DNA of 40,238 nucleotides from positions 1 through 40,238 of the forward strand of contig JAKBES010000008.1 in NCBI GenBank assembly GCA_021833665.1, in the 5' to 3' direction. The position numbers and the translations under genes are program-made. The notes beneath the pieces are model-generated. The model was not told the DNA's origin and did not search any database. It was given only the letters and a program-made list of their open reading frames with translations. The DNA comes from Acidobacteriota bacterium. Lineage in GTDB: Bacteria; Acidobacteriota; UBA4820; DSQY01. Positions 8,713 to 17,190 of this stretch are shown here, piece by piece; the first letter of the stretch is position 1; each line of letters starts with the position of its first letter.

Positions 8713-9864
8713 TTGGCCGATCCCGTCTCCCTCCGACCCGCGCGACGTGGCGGGGCTCTTTTTGGGACGCGGCTCCTTGCGCCGCGAACAGCGGGAGCTC
8801 TTATGCTCGCGTGCGTCCTTCCTTGGCTTACCACCCGCCTCCCGGCCCAAAACGTCGCTCCGGCGAGATCCGCGGAGCTTTATGACACCGCCGCTTTTGA
8901 TGGGGCCCAGCGCGCCCTGAAGGCGGGAGACCTGGCGGGGGCCATGCGGGGCTATTGCCGCATGTTCGAAAGAAGGAGCGAGGGCCTGTGGACCATGAGT
9001 GTCATCCTCCTGTGCGATCCGGGAAAGGTCGCCGAGTACGTCGCCATGATCCGAAATCCCTCACCCGTTTTCGTTCAAGCCAAGCAGTTCCAGGGCCAGT
9101 GGTGCTACCGCGTCTGCGCGGGGGTCACCCGGAGCCGCGGCGAGGCCGTCCGGTGGAGAGCGCTGCTCCCCGAGAAGCTTCAGGCCGAGGGACCTTTCCC
9201 CGTCGAGATCCTCCGCCCCTGCGAGGGGAACCCGGGGGGCGCCCCGTCCGAGGTCGCAAGTCCAACGGCCACCGTGACCCCAACGCACTCGGATTCAACC
9301 CCCGCGACCCCGAAGGCCCCCCCCGCCCTTCCCGAACTCACGGGGGCCACGGCGCCCTTGGCGGGAGTCCAATCTCCCGCCAATCGGGCCGAGGGTGAAA
9401 CGTGGTTTCAGAAGGGGTTGACGGCTCAAGCCAAGGGGCGGAGGCGCGAGGCCGAAGAGGACTACCGAAAGGCCCTCGAGGCTGACCCTGGGCGCCCGGA
9501 GGTGCTCAATAATTTGGGAGTCCTGTACCTCCAGCAGAACCGCTACACGGAGGCCCAAGCGCTCTTTCAGCGGGCCTTGGACCGTGCGCCCGCCTACTCC
9601 AGGGCCCATCTGAACCTGGCGGGGGCCCTCTGGGGACTTGATGACCGGGACCACGCCATCCTCGAAGCGAGAAACGCGGTGACCCTAGACCCCACCGACG
9701 TAAGCGCCCATCTCACCCTGGCATCCTTCCTGTTGGCCGCGGGCGAGAAAGCCGCCGCCGCAGACGAAGCGCGGCGGGTCCTGTTGCTGGATCCTGGAAA
9801 CTCACAGGCCAAGGTCTTTCTGGCCTCGGCCGCCCCCGCGGCCAAACCGGGGGCCTCCCCTTGA
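8713..9864 (+). CDS. Exported or membrane-anchored TPR-repeat protein
   Basis: A 383-residue protein of unknown specific role. The N-terminus has a basic region then a hydrophobic stretch (about residues 20-45, ending LPAQ) that could be a signal peptide or anchor. Residues 50-150 form a poorly recognisable domain containing several cysteines. A Pro/Thr/Ala-rich linker (about 175-220) leads to about four TPR helical repeats (from residue 228; for example RPEVLNNLGVLYLQQNRYTE), which usually mediate protein contacts. The TTG start at 8713 is supported by AAGGAGG ten bases upstream; an ATG at 8803 would remove part of the hydrophobic region. It has a candidate promoter of its own and converges on the lipoprotein gene at 10070. 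Confidence 0.8.
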   Translation: MADPVSLRPARRGGALFGTRLLAPRTAGALMLACVLPWLTTRLPAQNVAPARSAELYDTAAFDGAQRALKAGDLAGAMRGYCRMFERRSEGLWTMSVILLCDPGKVAEYVAMIRNPSPVFVQAKQFQGQWCYRVCAGVTRSRGEAVRWRALLPEKLQAEGPFPVEILRPCEGNPGGAPSEVASPTATVTPTHSDSTPATPKAPPALPELTGATAPLAGVQSPANRAEGETWFQKGLTAQAKGRRREAEEDYRKALEADPGRPEVLNNLGVLYLQQNRYTEAQALFQRALDRAPAYSRAHLNLAGALWGLDDRDHAILEARNAVTLDPTDVSAHLTLASFLLAAGEKAAAADEARRVLLLDPGNSQAKVFLASAAPAAKPGASP

Positions 9865-10010
9865 GGGACACCTGACCATCCAAAACCTGGGCTTCGCCTG
9901 CCCCGCCCCCCCCCGGCATGGGTTGTCTCATGAGGCGCCGGCGACAACGGGTGGAGGCCTTTTGGGGATTGCCACCGCGAGGCGCCATGGAGCGGGCCGA
10001 ACCGGCGGAA
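9865..10010. other. Intergenic spacer between convergent genes
   Basis: Non-coding stretch after the TPR gene and before the lipoprotein terminator. It includes a run of nine C at 9906-9914. I see no convincing plus-strand terminator or gene here. Confidence 0.5.
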
Positions 10011-10043
10011 AGCGAAAAGGCGCCCGGCTCTGACCAGGCGCCT
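10011..10043 (-). terminator. Rho-independent terminator of the lipoprotein gene
   Basis: On the minus strand the inverted repeat AGGCGCC / GGCGCCT (arms at 10037-10043 and 10018-10024) is followed by TTTTCGCTTT. It lies 27 bp after the stop of the lipoprotein gene. Confidence 0.7.
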
Positions 10044-10069
10044 CGTGGGTTCGGAGCTGCGGGGCGAGG

Positions 10070-10588
10070 CTAGTTGAGGGGGACCTGTTCCAGGTGGACG
10101 TCGTCCACCCAGCAGGTACCGGTGCCACTCACCAGGAGGTTGAGGCTGACCTTGTCAGGCTTCTGTCCCTTCTGGACGATGGCGAAGACCTCCATGGGAG
10201 TCCACGCTCCCGGCCCCTTGGTGGTCTGGTAGGTGTTCACCTCACCGCCGTTCTTGAAGTGGATGATCATCTGGAGGGAAGCATCTCCCAGAAGGTCTTT
10301 CACGTTGACTTTGGCCTTGTAGACGTATTTGGCGTTCTCCGCGCCCGGTGCGGACACCTCGAAAAGCCTGACCGTGCTTGGCTGATCCACGGTCACCTTG
10401 AGGGAGCCGGCCCCGTCCGCGGAGAATCCCTTGTCCAAGCTGACCACGTCCGTTGAGATAACCTTATCCATGCTGTCGCAGGGGAAATACTCAATGTCGC
10501 TGGGTTTTCCCGGGCCCTTCTTGTTGCAGCCCGCGGCAGCCACCAGCAGTGCCAGTACCGCTGCGGCCATGATACGGTTGGTCTTCAT
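10070..10588 (-). CDS. Putative lipoprotein with carbohydrate-binding-like beta-sandwich domain
   Basis: A 172-residue protein with a lipoprotein signal peptide: MKTNRIMAAAVLALLVAAAG followed by Cys21. The mature part has alternating hydrophobic strands (GAGSLKVTV, YVYKAKVNVKDL, ASLQMIIHF, VSLNLLVSGTGTCWVDDVHLEQV). The closing 'WVDDVHLE' pattern is typical of CBM4/9-like jelly-roll domains, where a final strand reads 'y.DDv.l'. The specific ligand is not predictable. The start at 10588 has GAGGAGG five to six bases upstream; a longer in-frame reading to 10792 runs through the neighbouring gene. It lies 49 bp after the zinc-ribbon gene on the same strand and ends at a terminator. Confidence 0.75.
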   Translation of the reverse strand: MKTNRIMAAAVLALLVAAAGCNKKGPGKPSDIEYFPCDSMDKVISTDVVSLDKGFSADGAGSLKVTVDQPSTVRLFEVSAPGAENAKYVYKAKVNVKDLLGDASLQMIIHFKNGGEVNTYQTTKGPGAWTPMEVFAIVQKGQKPDKVSLNLLVSGTGTCWVDDVHLEQVPLN

Positions 10589-10637
10589 TCCAGCCTCCTC
10601 GCGTTCGGTTTGGACCCGGTCCCCCCCGGGCCTGGGC

Positions 10638-10940
10638 TTAATCCAGGTCGATGTCCCGCTTGACCGGGCCCACGGGCCCTTCCTTGGCCTTCTGGAACAG
10701 ATCCTGGAACTTCTTCTCAAGGACATCCTTCTTGCTCTTTTCGGCGCGGACCGACTCTTGAAACTTCTCTTCGGCCACGCGCTTCTCCTCATCGAGGGTC
10801 CTGAGGCGGGCGTCGAAGGTGGCCTTCTCGCCCGTCGAAGGCGGGGCCTCGTGGCTCACCACCACGCGGGCTTCCGCGTCGAGGGTCAGACGGGCCCCGC
10901 AACAGGGGCAAGTCACGGTGTACGTTGTCTCGTCGCTCAT
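10638..10940 (-). CDS. Small zinc-ribbon/coiled-coil protein, hypothetical
   Basis: A 100-residue protein that I do not recognise as a named family. The N-terminus carries one CPCCG knuckle (about residues 11-15, TVTCPCCGARLTLD), half of a zinc ribbon, so metal binding would require a dimer or other ligands. Residues 45-85 are highly charged and predicted to form a coiled coil (LDEEKRVAEEKFQESV). The start at 10940 has AGGAG seven bases upstream. It appears to be the first gene of a two-gene unit with the downstream lipoprotein, and it is divergent from dtd across 92 bp. Confidence 0.65.
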   Translation of the reverse strand: MSDETTYTVTCPCCGARLTLDAEARVVVSHEAPPSTGEKATFDARLRTLDEEKRVAEEKFQESVRAEKSKKDVLEKKFQDLFQKAKEGPVGPVKRDIDLD

Positions 10941-11032
10941 GTCACACTCCTGTGTCAGCATACCAAAGAAGGCGCCAGGGAGCCAAGAGGGTCCCTCGCC
11001 TTGTGGTAAGGTTTAGGGTTGGGAGGTGCCCG

Positions 11033-11500
11033 GTGATCGTGGTCGTGCAGCGGGTGAGCCGGGCGTGCGTCCGCGTGGGCGGGCGGCCGGTGGGATCCAT
11101 CGGCAAGGGCCTGCTTGCCCTGGCGGCGGTGGAGGAGGGGGACACGGAGGCCCAGGCGGACTGGTGCGCCAGGAAAGTCGCCGATGCAAGAATCTTCTCC
11201 GACGCCGCGGACAAGATGAATCGTTCCGTACGTGACATCGATGGCTCCGTCCTCGCCGTGAGCCAGTTCACTCTGGCGGGGGACCTCCGCAAGGGAACCA
11301 GGCCTTCCTTCTGCCACGCGGCCCGGCCCGAGGCGGCCCAGCCCCTCTTCGAACGATTCGCCGAGGCCATCGGCCGGCTGGGCGTCCCTGTGGAGAGGGG
11401 GGTCTTCCAGGCCATGATGGAGGTGGAGTTGGTGAATGACGGCCCGGTGACGATTATTATACGGCGAAGCCCCGGCCGAACCGTGAATGGAGTGGACTGA
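11033..11500 (+). CDS. dtd: D-aminoacyl-tRNA deacylase
   Basis: A 155-residue protein close to the usual length of about 145-150. It hydrolyses D-amino acids wrongly attached to tRNA, acting in the cytoplasm as a homodimer. It begins MIVVVQRVSRA as the family does and contains SQFTL (about residue 79), KGTRPSF and the C-terminal NDGPVTI, which corresponds to the cross-subunit 'GP' motif that confers chiral selection. GTG 11033 is chosen because GGGAGGT lies five bases upstream; longer readings lack family similarity. It is followed by a 90-bp gap and then the ferredoxin-NADP reductase. Confidence 0.93.
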   Translation: MIVVVQRVSRACVRVGGRPVGSIGKGLLALAAVEEGDTEAQADWCARKVADARIFSDAADKMNRSVRDIDGSVLAVSQFTLAGDLRKGTRPSFCHAARPEAAQPLFERFAEAIGRLGVPVERGVFQAMMEVELVNDGPVTIIIRRSPGRTVNGVD

Positions 11501-11590
11501 TGGCGACCGGACCCTGTGGAGGCCGGTTCATGGAACCGATCGCTTTCAGCCGGAGATGGAGAAGCCATACCGTTTTCCACGGAGGTTTGA

Positions 11591-12406
11591 ATGGCCTTGC
11601 CAGAGCTTAACGCCGTCGTCGCGCAGCGCATCGAAGTGGCTCCCGGACTCATTATTCTCCGCGCGGCCCCAGAGGGATGGGCCCTGCCGGACTTCCACCC
11701 CGGCCAGTTCACGGTCATCGGCCTTCCTCCCAGCGCGCCGAGATACGCTTTCTCAGACCCAGAGGACACGCCGCTGGAGCCCGATAAGCTGATCCGCAGG
11801 GCCTACTCCATCGCCTCATCTTCGGTGGACCGGGAGTACATCGAGTTTTACGTGACGCTCGTCAACTCGGGGGCCCTTTCCCCGCGGATCTTCGCCCTCA
11901 AGGCGGGGGACCGCCTGTGGCTTTCGCCCAAGATGACCGGCATGTTCACCCTCAAGGAGGTCCCCGAGGACAAGAACGTCGCGCTGGTGGCCACCGGCAC
12001 GGGCTTGGCTCCCTACATGAGCATGCTCCGCACGCTCCTGGAACCGGGGGGACCGAGGCACTTTGCCGTGGTCCACGGTGCCAGGAGATCCTCGGACCTC
12101 GGGTACCGGTCGGAGCTGGTGACCCTTCAGCGCATCTGCAAGAACTTCGCGTACATTCCTGTCATCAGCAACCCCGAGGAAGATCCCGTTCCGTGGCTTC
12201 AGGCCACGGGCTGGGTTCAGGACATGTGGAACTCCGGCGCGGTGAACCGGGCCTGGGGGATGGAGGCGGCCCCGGAAAATACGCACGTCTTCCTCTGCGG
12301 CAACCCCGCCATGGTGGAAACCATGGTCTCCATCTTAGAAGGCCAGGGGTTTTGCGAGCATACGCGCCATAAGCCCGGGCAGATCCATGTGGAGCGATAC
12401 TGGTAA
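11591..12406 (+). CDS. fpr: Ferredoxin/flavodoxin-NADP+ reductase
   Basis: A 271-residue FAD enzyme that moves electrons between NADPH and ferredoxin or flavodoxin. The FAD-binding barrel holds RAYSIAS (R70-S73), followed by the NADP-binding domain with GTGLAPYMSMLRT (about 136-148), HGAR and the CGNPAMV segment. The protein ends in ERYW; a C-terminal Tyr-Trp resembles E. coli Fpr, where the end stacks on the flavin. ATG 11591 has GGAGGT five bases upstream. Its stop is eight bases before a heptamer repeat array that leads into the xerD-type gene. I see no ferredoxin gene in the window, so the partner is unknown. Confidence 0.92.
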   Translation: MALPELNAVVAQRIEVAPGLIILRAAPEGWALPDFHPGQFTVIGLPPSAPRYAFSDPEDTPLEPDKLIRRAYSIASSSVDREYIEFYVTLVNSGALSPRIFALKAGDRLWLSPKMTGMFTLKEVPEDKNVALVATGTGLAPYMSMLRTLLEPGGPRHFAVVHGARRSSDLGYRSELVTLQRICKNFAYIPVISNPEEDPVPWLQATGWVQDMWNSGAVNRAWGMEAAPENTHVFLCGNPAMVETMVSILEGQGFCEHTRHKPGQIHVERYW

Positions 12407-12413
12407 GCGCGTA

Positions 12414-12452
12414 GTGAAGAGTGAGTGGGGAGTGAGGAGTGAGGAGTGAGGA
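12414..12452 (+). repeat. Heptamer tandem array (GTGAGGA-like) spanning the reductase-xerD junction
   Basis: Units in order are GTGAAGA (12414), an 11-mer GTGAGTGGGGA (12421), then three copies of GTGAGGA (12432, 12439, 12446), after which the sequence breaks to GAAGCAC. The array fills the gap between two same-strand genes and contains the predicted GTG start of the recombinase (12439) and its GAGG-type ribosome-binding sequence. Confidence 0.9.
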
Positions 12453-13362
12453 GAAGCACCTGAACGCCGAGAAAGAGAAGGCTCCCTGGCCCAACGAACT
12501 GGCCCTATTCCTGGACCACATGACGGTAGAACGGGGTCTTTCGCCCAGGTCGGTGGAAGCTTACAAGAGCGACCTTCTCCGTTTTTTCACCCACTGCAAG
12601 AAGGCGCCGGCCGAGGTGCGCCGAGAGGACGTGAGGGCGTTCATGGCGGGCGAACACTCCGCCAGGAGAGCCGCGTCCACCGCCGCCAGGCGCCTCGTGG
12701 CGATCCGCTCCTTTTATCGGTTTCTCATGCTGGAACGCAAGGTACCCGCGGACCCCACGGAGAACGTGGATCCCCCAAGGGCTCTCAAGCGGCTTCCCGG
12801 CTACCTCACGACGGAGGAAGTGGAGCGGCTCCTTGCCGTGCCCGATCCCTCCAGGCCTCTCGGGTTGCGCAACCGGGCCCTCCTGGAAGTCATGTACGCC
12901 ACGGGGATCCGGGTCTCCGAGCTCACGGGCCTCACCCTCGATCGGATGAACGCCGAGGCGGGCTTCGTCCTGGTCATGGGCAAGGGAAGCAAGGAGCGTG
13001 TGGTGCCCTTGGGCGAAGTGGCTCAGGACTGGGTGGCGCGCTATCGGTCCGAAGCCAGGCCGCTGCTTCTCAAGGGCCGCTCCGCTCCGGCGCTCTTCGT
13101 GACGGCTCGCGGAGGAGGCATGACCCGGCAGATGGTGTGGATCATGATCACCTCAAGCGCCCGCGCCGCCGGCATTACCAAGCACCTGAGCCCGCACACC
13201 CTGAGGCATTCCTTCGCCACGCACTTGCTGGAGCACGGAGCGGACTTGCGCGCGGTCCAGATCCTCCTGGGCCACGCCGATATCTCCACGACCCAGATCT
13301 ACACCCACCTGGAGCAGGAACGCCTCAAGCGGATCTACAGGCAGTTCCATCCGAGGGCGTAG
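12439..13362 (+). CDS. Tyrosine recombinase XerC/XerD
   Basis: A 307-residue tyrosine recombinase that most likely resolves chromosome dimers at dif during division. The N-terminal SAM-like DNA-binding domain (about 18-105) precedes the catalytic domain, which has the full set R158, K183, H253, R256, H279 and nucleophile Y288 ([15 protein letters not shown], then [14 protein letters not shown]). The length fits Xer rather than a phage integrase. I cannot tell XerC from XerD by eye, though the single-copy style resembles XerD. GTG 12439 lies in a repeat unit; no other good in-frame start precedes the domain. It converges on a DUF4190-like gene with only 21 bp between stops. Confidence 0.9.
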   Translation: MRSEEKHLNAEKEKAPWPNELALFLDHMTVERGLSPRSVEAYKSDLLRFFTHCKKAPAEVRREDVRAFMAGEHSARRAASTAARRLVAIRSFYRFLMLERKVPADPTENVDPPRALKRLPGYLTTEEVERLLAVPDPSRPLGLRNRALLEVMYATGIRVSELTGLTLDRMNAEAGFVLVMGKGSKERVVPLGEVAQDWVARYRSEARPLLLKGRSAPALFVTARGGGMTRQMVWIMITSSARAAGITKHLSPHTLRHSFATHLLEHGADLRAVQILLGHADISTTQIYTHLEQERLKRIYRQFHPRA

Positions 13363-13383
13363 CACCGGGCCTCAGGCAGCGCG

Positions 13384-13710
13384 TTAGTGCATCCCCTGAG
13401 CCATGTTCTGCAGAAAGCTCATGCCCCCCCAGAACATGATCCAGAGAATCTGGAGGCATCCCACCACAAGAGAGAGGATCCCCAGGATGATGCCCGCGAC
13501 GGCGAAGCCTTTTCCTTTGGGAGAACTCTCCAGGCGCTTGATCTTGCCGTTCTCAATGAAACCCAGAACCAGCGCTGGGATGCCCGCGAAGATCCCGCAA
13601 CAGCAGAACCCCAGAATCCCCAGCACCAAGGCGGCAATGGCCATGCCGCTGGCCTTGTCCGGGTAAGCAGGAACTGAAACCGCGTCGTAGGTCCGATTTT
13701 CGTCGCCCAT
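13384..13710 (-). CDS. DUF4190-like small membrane protein
   Basis: A 108-residue protein with two long hydrophobic segments (about 24-50 and 66-98). The first contains GMAIAALVLGILGFCCCG and a GIPALVLG motif, typical of DUF4190-type proteins, whose function is unknown. Between the segments is a short polar loop (ENGKIKRLESSPKGKG). The start at 13710 has AAGGGG six bases upstream; an in-frame ATG at 13728 has poor spacing. It sits downstream of the chemotaxis operon on the same strand but is probably separate. Confidence 0.75.
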   Translation of the reverse strand: MGDENRTYDAVSVPAYPDKASGMAIAALVLGILGFCCCGIFAGIPALVLGFIENGKIKRLESSPKGKGFAVAGIILGILSLVVGCLQILWIMFWGGMSFLQNMAQGMH

Positions 13711-13763
13711 CGCTTTCCCCTTCCCCATCCCTTATGACAGCCCTCTGGCGCCATGAAACGTGT

Positions 13764-14249
13764 TCAGCTTAACACCCGGACGCCCCATACCGCCAGGATC
13801 AGGACGATGAGGCTTAAGGTGACCCCAAGGAAGGCGGGCTTGTCGAAGATCTCCACGGGCGGCCTGCGGCGCAGCCACATCCAGGGCAGATAGCCGAGGA
13901 GGAACGCCCCCGCGAGAAAGACGGCGGTCCCCGCGGGCTGGGCCTTCACGGCCTCCAGCGGATGGCCGTGCATCATCCAGGCGAAGGCCGTGGTCATGCC
14001 GCATGAGGGGCAGGGCTTGTGGAACATTTCGTAGAACCCGCAAGGGGGCAGGTGAAGCTGGGTGTGGGTGCCCAACCCCGCCGGATCGGGATGAACCCAC
14101 CCCGCCAGGGCAAACACCGTGATCAGGGTCGCAAGGACGACGGCGTAGGCTGCATGGTCCAGGAGCGAAAGCCGTCCCGGCGCCTCAACCTTGGCTTCCG
14201 AAGCGAGCTGACTCAGCGGGGGAGACTTCATGGGGGCGGACCGTTTCAA
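13764..14249 (-). CDS. DUF2752 family membrane protein
   Basis: A 161-residue protein with three predicted membrane segments (about 32-51, 107-124, 141-158). It carries the DUF2752 signature: a cysteine in PPCGFYE, then KPCPSCGMTTAF near residue 80. The function is unknown; in other genomes such genes sit near diverse exported or membrane systems. The start is either TTG 14249, which overlaps the cheC stop as TTGA, or ATG 14231 six codons later; neither has a clear ribosome-binding site, so coupling to cheC is likely. It is the last gene of the chemotaxis run. Confidence 0.75.
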   Translation of the reverse strand: MKRSAPMKSPPLSQLASEAKVEAPGRLSLLDHAAYAVVLATLITVFALAGWVHPDPAGLGTHTQLHLPPCGFYEMFHKPCPSCGMTTAFAWMMHGHPLEAVKAQPAGTAVFLAGAFLLGYLPWMWLRRRPPVEIFDKPAFLGVTLSLIVLILAVWGVRVLS

Positions 14250-14869
14250 CCCTTTTGCTGCAGTCTGTCGATGGCCGTGAGGATGGTCTCGATGGAGCCG
14301 GGATCGGGCAGGAGGCAGAAGTGGCCCGTGAAGGTTTTGTCCCGGGTGGCGAAGTCGGTCTGGATGACAAGCGCCTGGTGGGTCACTTCCGCGAGCTCGA
14401 TCAGGAGCAGGTCCACCACCGCTTGCGCCATGTCCATGGAGAACGCGGGTATGGAGGGGATGAGCGGAATTTTGAGCAGGGAGCCGATGGCCGTCAAGTA
14501 GGAGGACGTCAGGATGTTGCCCACCTCCTTCAGCGCTGAAATTTCCATGTCCCCCAAGGGCCTCTTGGGCCCATTACCGTCAAAGAGAACGGTGAGGAGG
14601 TGCTCCGCCGACGTGCGGGACATGACCACGAGCATGTTGCCTCGCGACCCGCCGTAGACCCTGAAGAAGAGCCCCACCACCTCCTCTTCGAGCCCGCCCA
14701 GCCTGTGGGCCACTTCTGAAAAGGGCACCAGGTTCACCGCGGGAACCTCGAGGGTGATGACGCGCCGGGTCATCTGGTGGAGGGCCGTGACCGCGTGCCC
14801 GGCACCGATGTTGCTGATCTCGCGGAGGGCGTCCAGCTCCCGATCTTCGATGGGGTGAAACGTGGCCAT
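14246..14869 (-). CDS. cheC: CheY-P phosphatase CheC
   Basis: A 207-residue CheC-type phosphatase that removes phosphate from CheY to reset the chemotaxis signal. It has both copies of the active-site helix motif (D/S)x3Ex2N: D13-E17-N20 in LDALREISN and S111-E115-N118 in ISALKEVGN. Two intact motifs argue for CheC rather than CheX. It starts two bases after the cheA stop and overlaps the next gene. No CheD partner is present in the window. Confidence 0.9.
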   Translation of the reverse strand: MATFHPIEDRELDALREISNIGAGHAVTALHQMTRRVITLEVPAVNLVPFSEVAHRLGGLEEEVVGLFFRVYGGSRGNMLVVMSRTSAEHLLTVLFDGNGPKRPLGDMEISALKEVGNILTSSYLTAIGSLLKIPLIPSIPAFSMDMAQAVVDLLLIELAEVTHQALVIQTDFATRDKTFTGHFCLLPDPGSIETILTAIDRLQQKG

Positions 14870-14871
14870 GT

Positions 14872-16788
14872 CTAGTCTCCTTCTCTCCTGATGAGGACCC
14901 GGCCGTCAAGAACGTAGGCGATCTCTCCCGTGGCCAGAAGCGCCCCGCCCATCCACTCCGACACCATCTCCAGGGGCGCGCCCCAGGGCATGATCACCAC
15001 CCGTTCTCCCTGGTAGACCCGGCTCACGAGGAGCACCCGGTCGCCCTGGGGATGGACCAGGCGCAGTCCCGCGCCGTCCCGCCCCACCGGGCCCGCCCTC
15101 CATTCCAAGACGGGCAGGAGTTCCTCGCCCGCTTGAAGGAAGCGGCGGGTTCCGGACCAGACCAGGGGCGCGCTGGAGAGGGGATATATGTGCTGGATCT
15201 GGGAGGCGGGGATGCCGTAGCGAACCTCGTCGTCCCATCCGAAAACAAGGACCCTGGTGAGGGTGGTGGCCGAAGGAATGACGAGGGTGAACCGGCTTCC
15301 CCGGCCCTTCTCACTGGCCATTTCCAGGTGGCCCCCCAAGGACTCCACCGCGGACCTCACCACGTCGAGGCCTACGCCGCGGCCGCTCACATCGGTCACT
15401 TCCTTCCGGGTGGAGAAGGCGGGCGCCGTAAGCAGGTCGAGGAGTTTGGAGTGGTCGAGCAGAGCCGCCTCATGGGGGGCGAAGAGACCCCGGTCCACGG
15501 CGGCCTGGCGGATCGCTTCCACATCGATGCCCCGTCCGTCGTCCGCGAAGGAGATGAGGAGGGCTTCCGACTCCCGCCGGATGTCGAGGGTGAGCCGGCC
15601 GCTCTCCGTTTTTCCCTCGCGCCGCCGTTCTTCTGGCCCTTCCAGGCCGTGGTCCATGGCGTTGCGAACGAGGTGGTTGAGGGGATCCAGCAGCCGCTCC
15701 AGAAGGCCCCGGTCCACCCGCTCTTCGGCCCCTGAGACGGTGAGGCTCGCCGCCTTTCCGAGCCGGGAGGAGAGTTCCCTCGTGGTGCGCCCCAGGCGTT
15801 CTGCCAGGACTTCAAAGGAGACCAGCCTCATGGACAGGACGCGGTCGAAGAGGCGGTTGAGGTGGACCCGCTCCGACTCCAGCCAGAAGTGGTGACGGCG
15901 CTTTTCTTCGGGCCCCAGCGCGGCTTCGAACTGGTTCAGATGGTAGAGGAGGTCCGAGGCCTGCTCTCGCAGGGCGTCCAGGTCTTCTGGAGACACCCGC
16001 ATGCTCTGCACGAGGGTCCCCTCGGTCCCGGACCGTAGCGGCGGGGCGGAGGCCTGCTCCAGATCCACGTCGGCCACGTCGGGGAGGCTTCGGAGGGAGA
16101 GGGCCAGATCCTTGAGGAGGGGTCCTGGCGGAACCAGGAACACGGCGGAGCGGAGGCCCTCCTTCACGATGTGCTGGAGGTCGGGTTCCAGGACGGCCGA
16201 CGGCTCCTCGGCCTTGACGCGCTCGGCCATGACCATGAAGCGCGCCGCCGGCAGGGGACACGACGGGTCGATGGAGACCTTGATCCGGGCCCGGGGCCCG
16301 GGGGCGGGTGGGGGGCTGCCCGTAACCGGCCTTCCCGGACCCTCGACCGTGGCGGCCGCCTTGCTCGCCTCAGTGCCAGTCGGGCCGGCGGAGGGGAGTC
16401 CGGCCTCGGGCGAGGCCGAGGCCGCCCCCAAACCGGCCACGGACGCCTCAACCCTCGGGGCCATGGCCCCGTCGGAGGACTGGCGCTCCACCGCGTCCAT
16501 GCAGGCGTCCAATACGTCCACCGCATCCAAGGCCGCCGCCCGCTGCAGGGGCGTGGCCTCGGCGCCTTTCCTCCAATGGTCGAGAAGGGCTTCCAAATCG
16601 TGGGAGAGGCGGCTGGTGAGCTCGAACCCCATGGAGGCCGCCATTCCCTTGAGGGAGTGGGCATGCCGGAAGAGGTCCGTGACGGCGTCCACGGAAACGG
16701 GCCCCTCCAGCGGGAGGCCACGCCGCAGGAGGCTCACGTGCTCTCGGCCCTCACTCAGGTAGAGTTCGAGGTACTTGGATAGGTCCAT
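14872..16788 (-). CDS. cheA: Chemotaxis sensor histidine kinase CheA
   Basis: A 638-residue kinase that passes receptor signals to CheY. Domains in order: Hpt (1-105) with phospho-acceptor H44 in HAHSLKGMAA; an Ala/Pro-rich linker (about 112-166); a P2-like region (167-245); the P3 dimerisation helices (about 265-345); the ATPase domain with N-box NHLVRNAMDHGLEG (371-384), DDGRGID (416-422) and GRGVGLDVV (469-477); and a CheW-like P5 domain (about 508-638). The P2 region is not an obvious match to the E. coli CheY-binding domain. The start has GAGG about five bases upstream. It lies between cheY and cheC on the same strand. Confidence 0.95.
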   Translation of the reverse strand: MDLSKYLELYLSEGREHVSLLRRGLPLEGPVSVDAVTDLFRHAHSLKGMAASMGFELTSRLSHDLEALLDHWRKGAEATPLQRAAALDAVDVLDACMDAVERQSSDGAMAPRVEASVAGLGAASASPEAGLPSAGPTGTEASKAAATVEGPGRPVTGSPPPAPGPRARIKVSIDPSCPLPAARFMVMAERVKAEEPSAVLEPDLQHIVKEGLRSAVFLVPPGPLLKDLALSLRSLPDVADVDLEQASAPPLRSGTEGTLVQSMRVSPEDLDALREQASDLLYHLNQFEAALGPEEKRRHHFWLESERVHLNRLFDRVLSMRLVSFEVLAERLGRTTRELSSRLGKAASLTVSGAEERVDRGLLERLLDPLNHLVRNAMDHGLEGPEERRREGKTESGRLTLDIRRESEALLISFADDGRGIDVEAIRQAAVDRGLFAPHEAALLDHSKLLDLLTAPAFSTRKEVTDVSGRGVGLDVVRSAVESLGGHLEMASEKGRGSRFTLVIPSATTLTRVLVFGWDDEVRYGIPASQIQHIYPLSSAPLVWSGTRRFLQAGEELLPVLEWRAGPVGRDGAGLRLVHPQGDRVLLVSRVYQGERVVIMPWGAPLEMVSEWMGGALLATGEIAYVLDGRVLIRREGD

Positions 16789-16821
16789 CCCCGCCTCACC
16801 GGTGGCCGGGACCCGGCCCGA

Positions 16822-17190
16822 TCATCCCGCCACGACGGAGTCGAGGACCTTGAGCACCTTCTCCGCCGAGAAGGGCTTAACGATAAAGTCCTTGGCGCCT
16901 GCGGCGATGGACTCGATGACCAGGGCCTCCTGCCCGAGAGCCGAGCACATGACCACCCTCGCCTTCGGGCTCTGCTTGAGGATCTCCCTTGTGGCCTCGA
17001 TTCCGTCCATCTGGGGCATGACAATGTCCATGGTCACCAGATCGGGGCTGAGGCTCTTGTACTGCTCCACCGCCTCCTGGCCGTTGGCGGCCTCGCCCAC
17101 CACCTCGTAGGCTCCTGAATTGACGAGGATATCCCGGATCATGGCCCGCATGAACATGGCGTCGTCCACCACGAGTACCTTATGAGGCAT
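16822..17190 (-). CDS. cheY: Chemotaxis response regulator CheY
   Basis: A 122-residue stand-alone receiver domain. The acidic pocket is D9/D10, the phosphorylation site D55 (LVTMDIVMP), the switch residue S83 and the conserved lysine K105 (DFIVKPF). Phospho-CheY would act on the flagellar motor or another output. The start at 17190 has GGAGG four to five bases upstream and lies 11 bp inside the end of cheW. CheA and CheC follow, so kinase, regulator and phosphatase are co-transcribed. Confidence 0.93.
   Translation of the reverse strand: MPHKVLVVDDAMFMRAMIRDILVNSGAYEVVGEAANGQEAVEQYKSLSPDLVTMDIVMPQMDGIEATREILKQSPKARVVMCSALGQEALVIESIAAGAKDFIVKPFSAEKVLKVLDSVVAG

Noticed and set aside
11501-11590. 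Terminator between dtd and the reductase gene
   Set aside because: A GGTTC-ATG-GAACC hairpin exists at about 11523-11535, but the stem is only five pairs with no T-tract.
12439-13362. Xer recombinase as the integrase of a mobile island
   Set aside because: Length and motif set fit housekeeping XerC/D, and no flanking attachment repeats, tRNA or cargo genes are seen.
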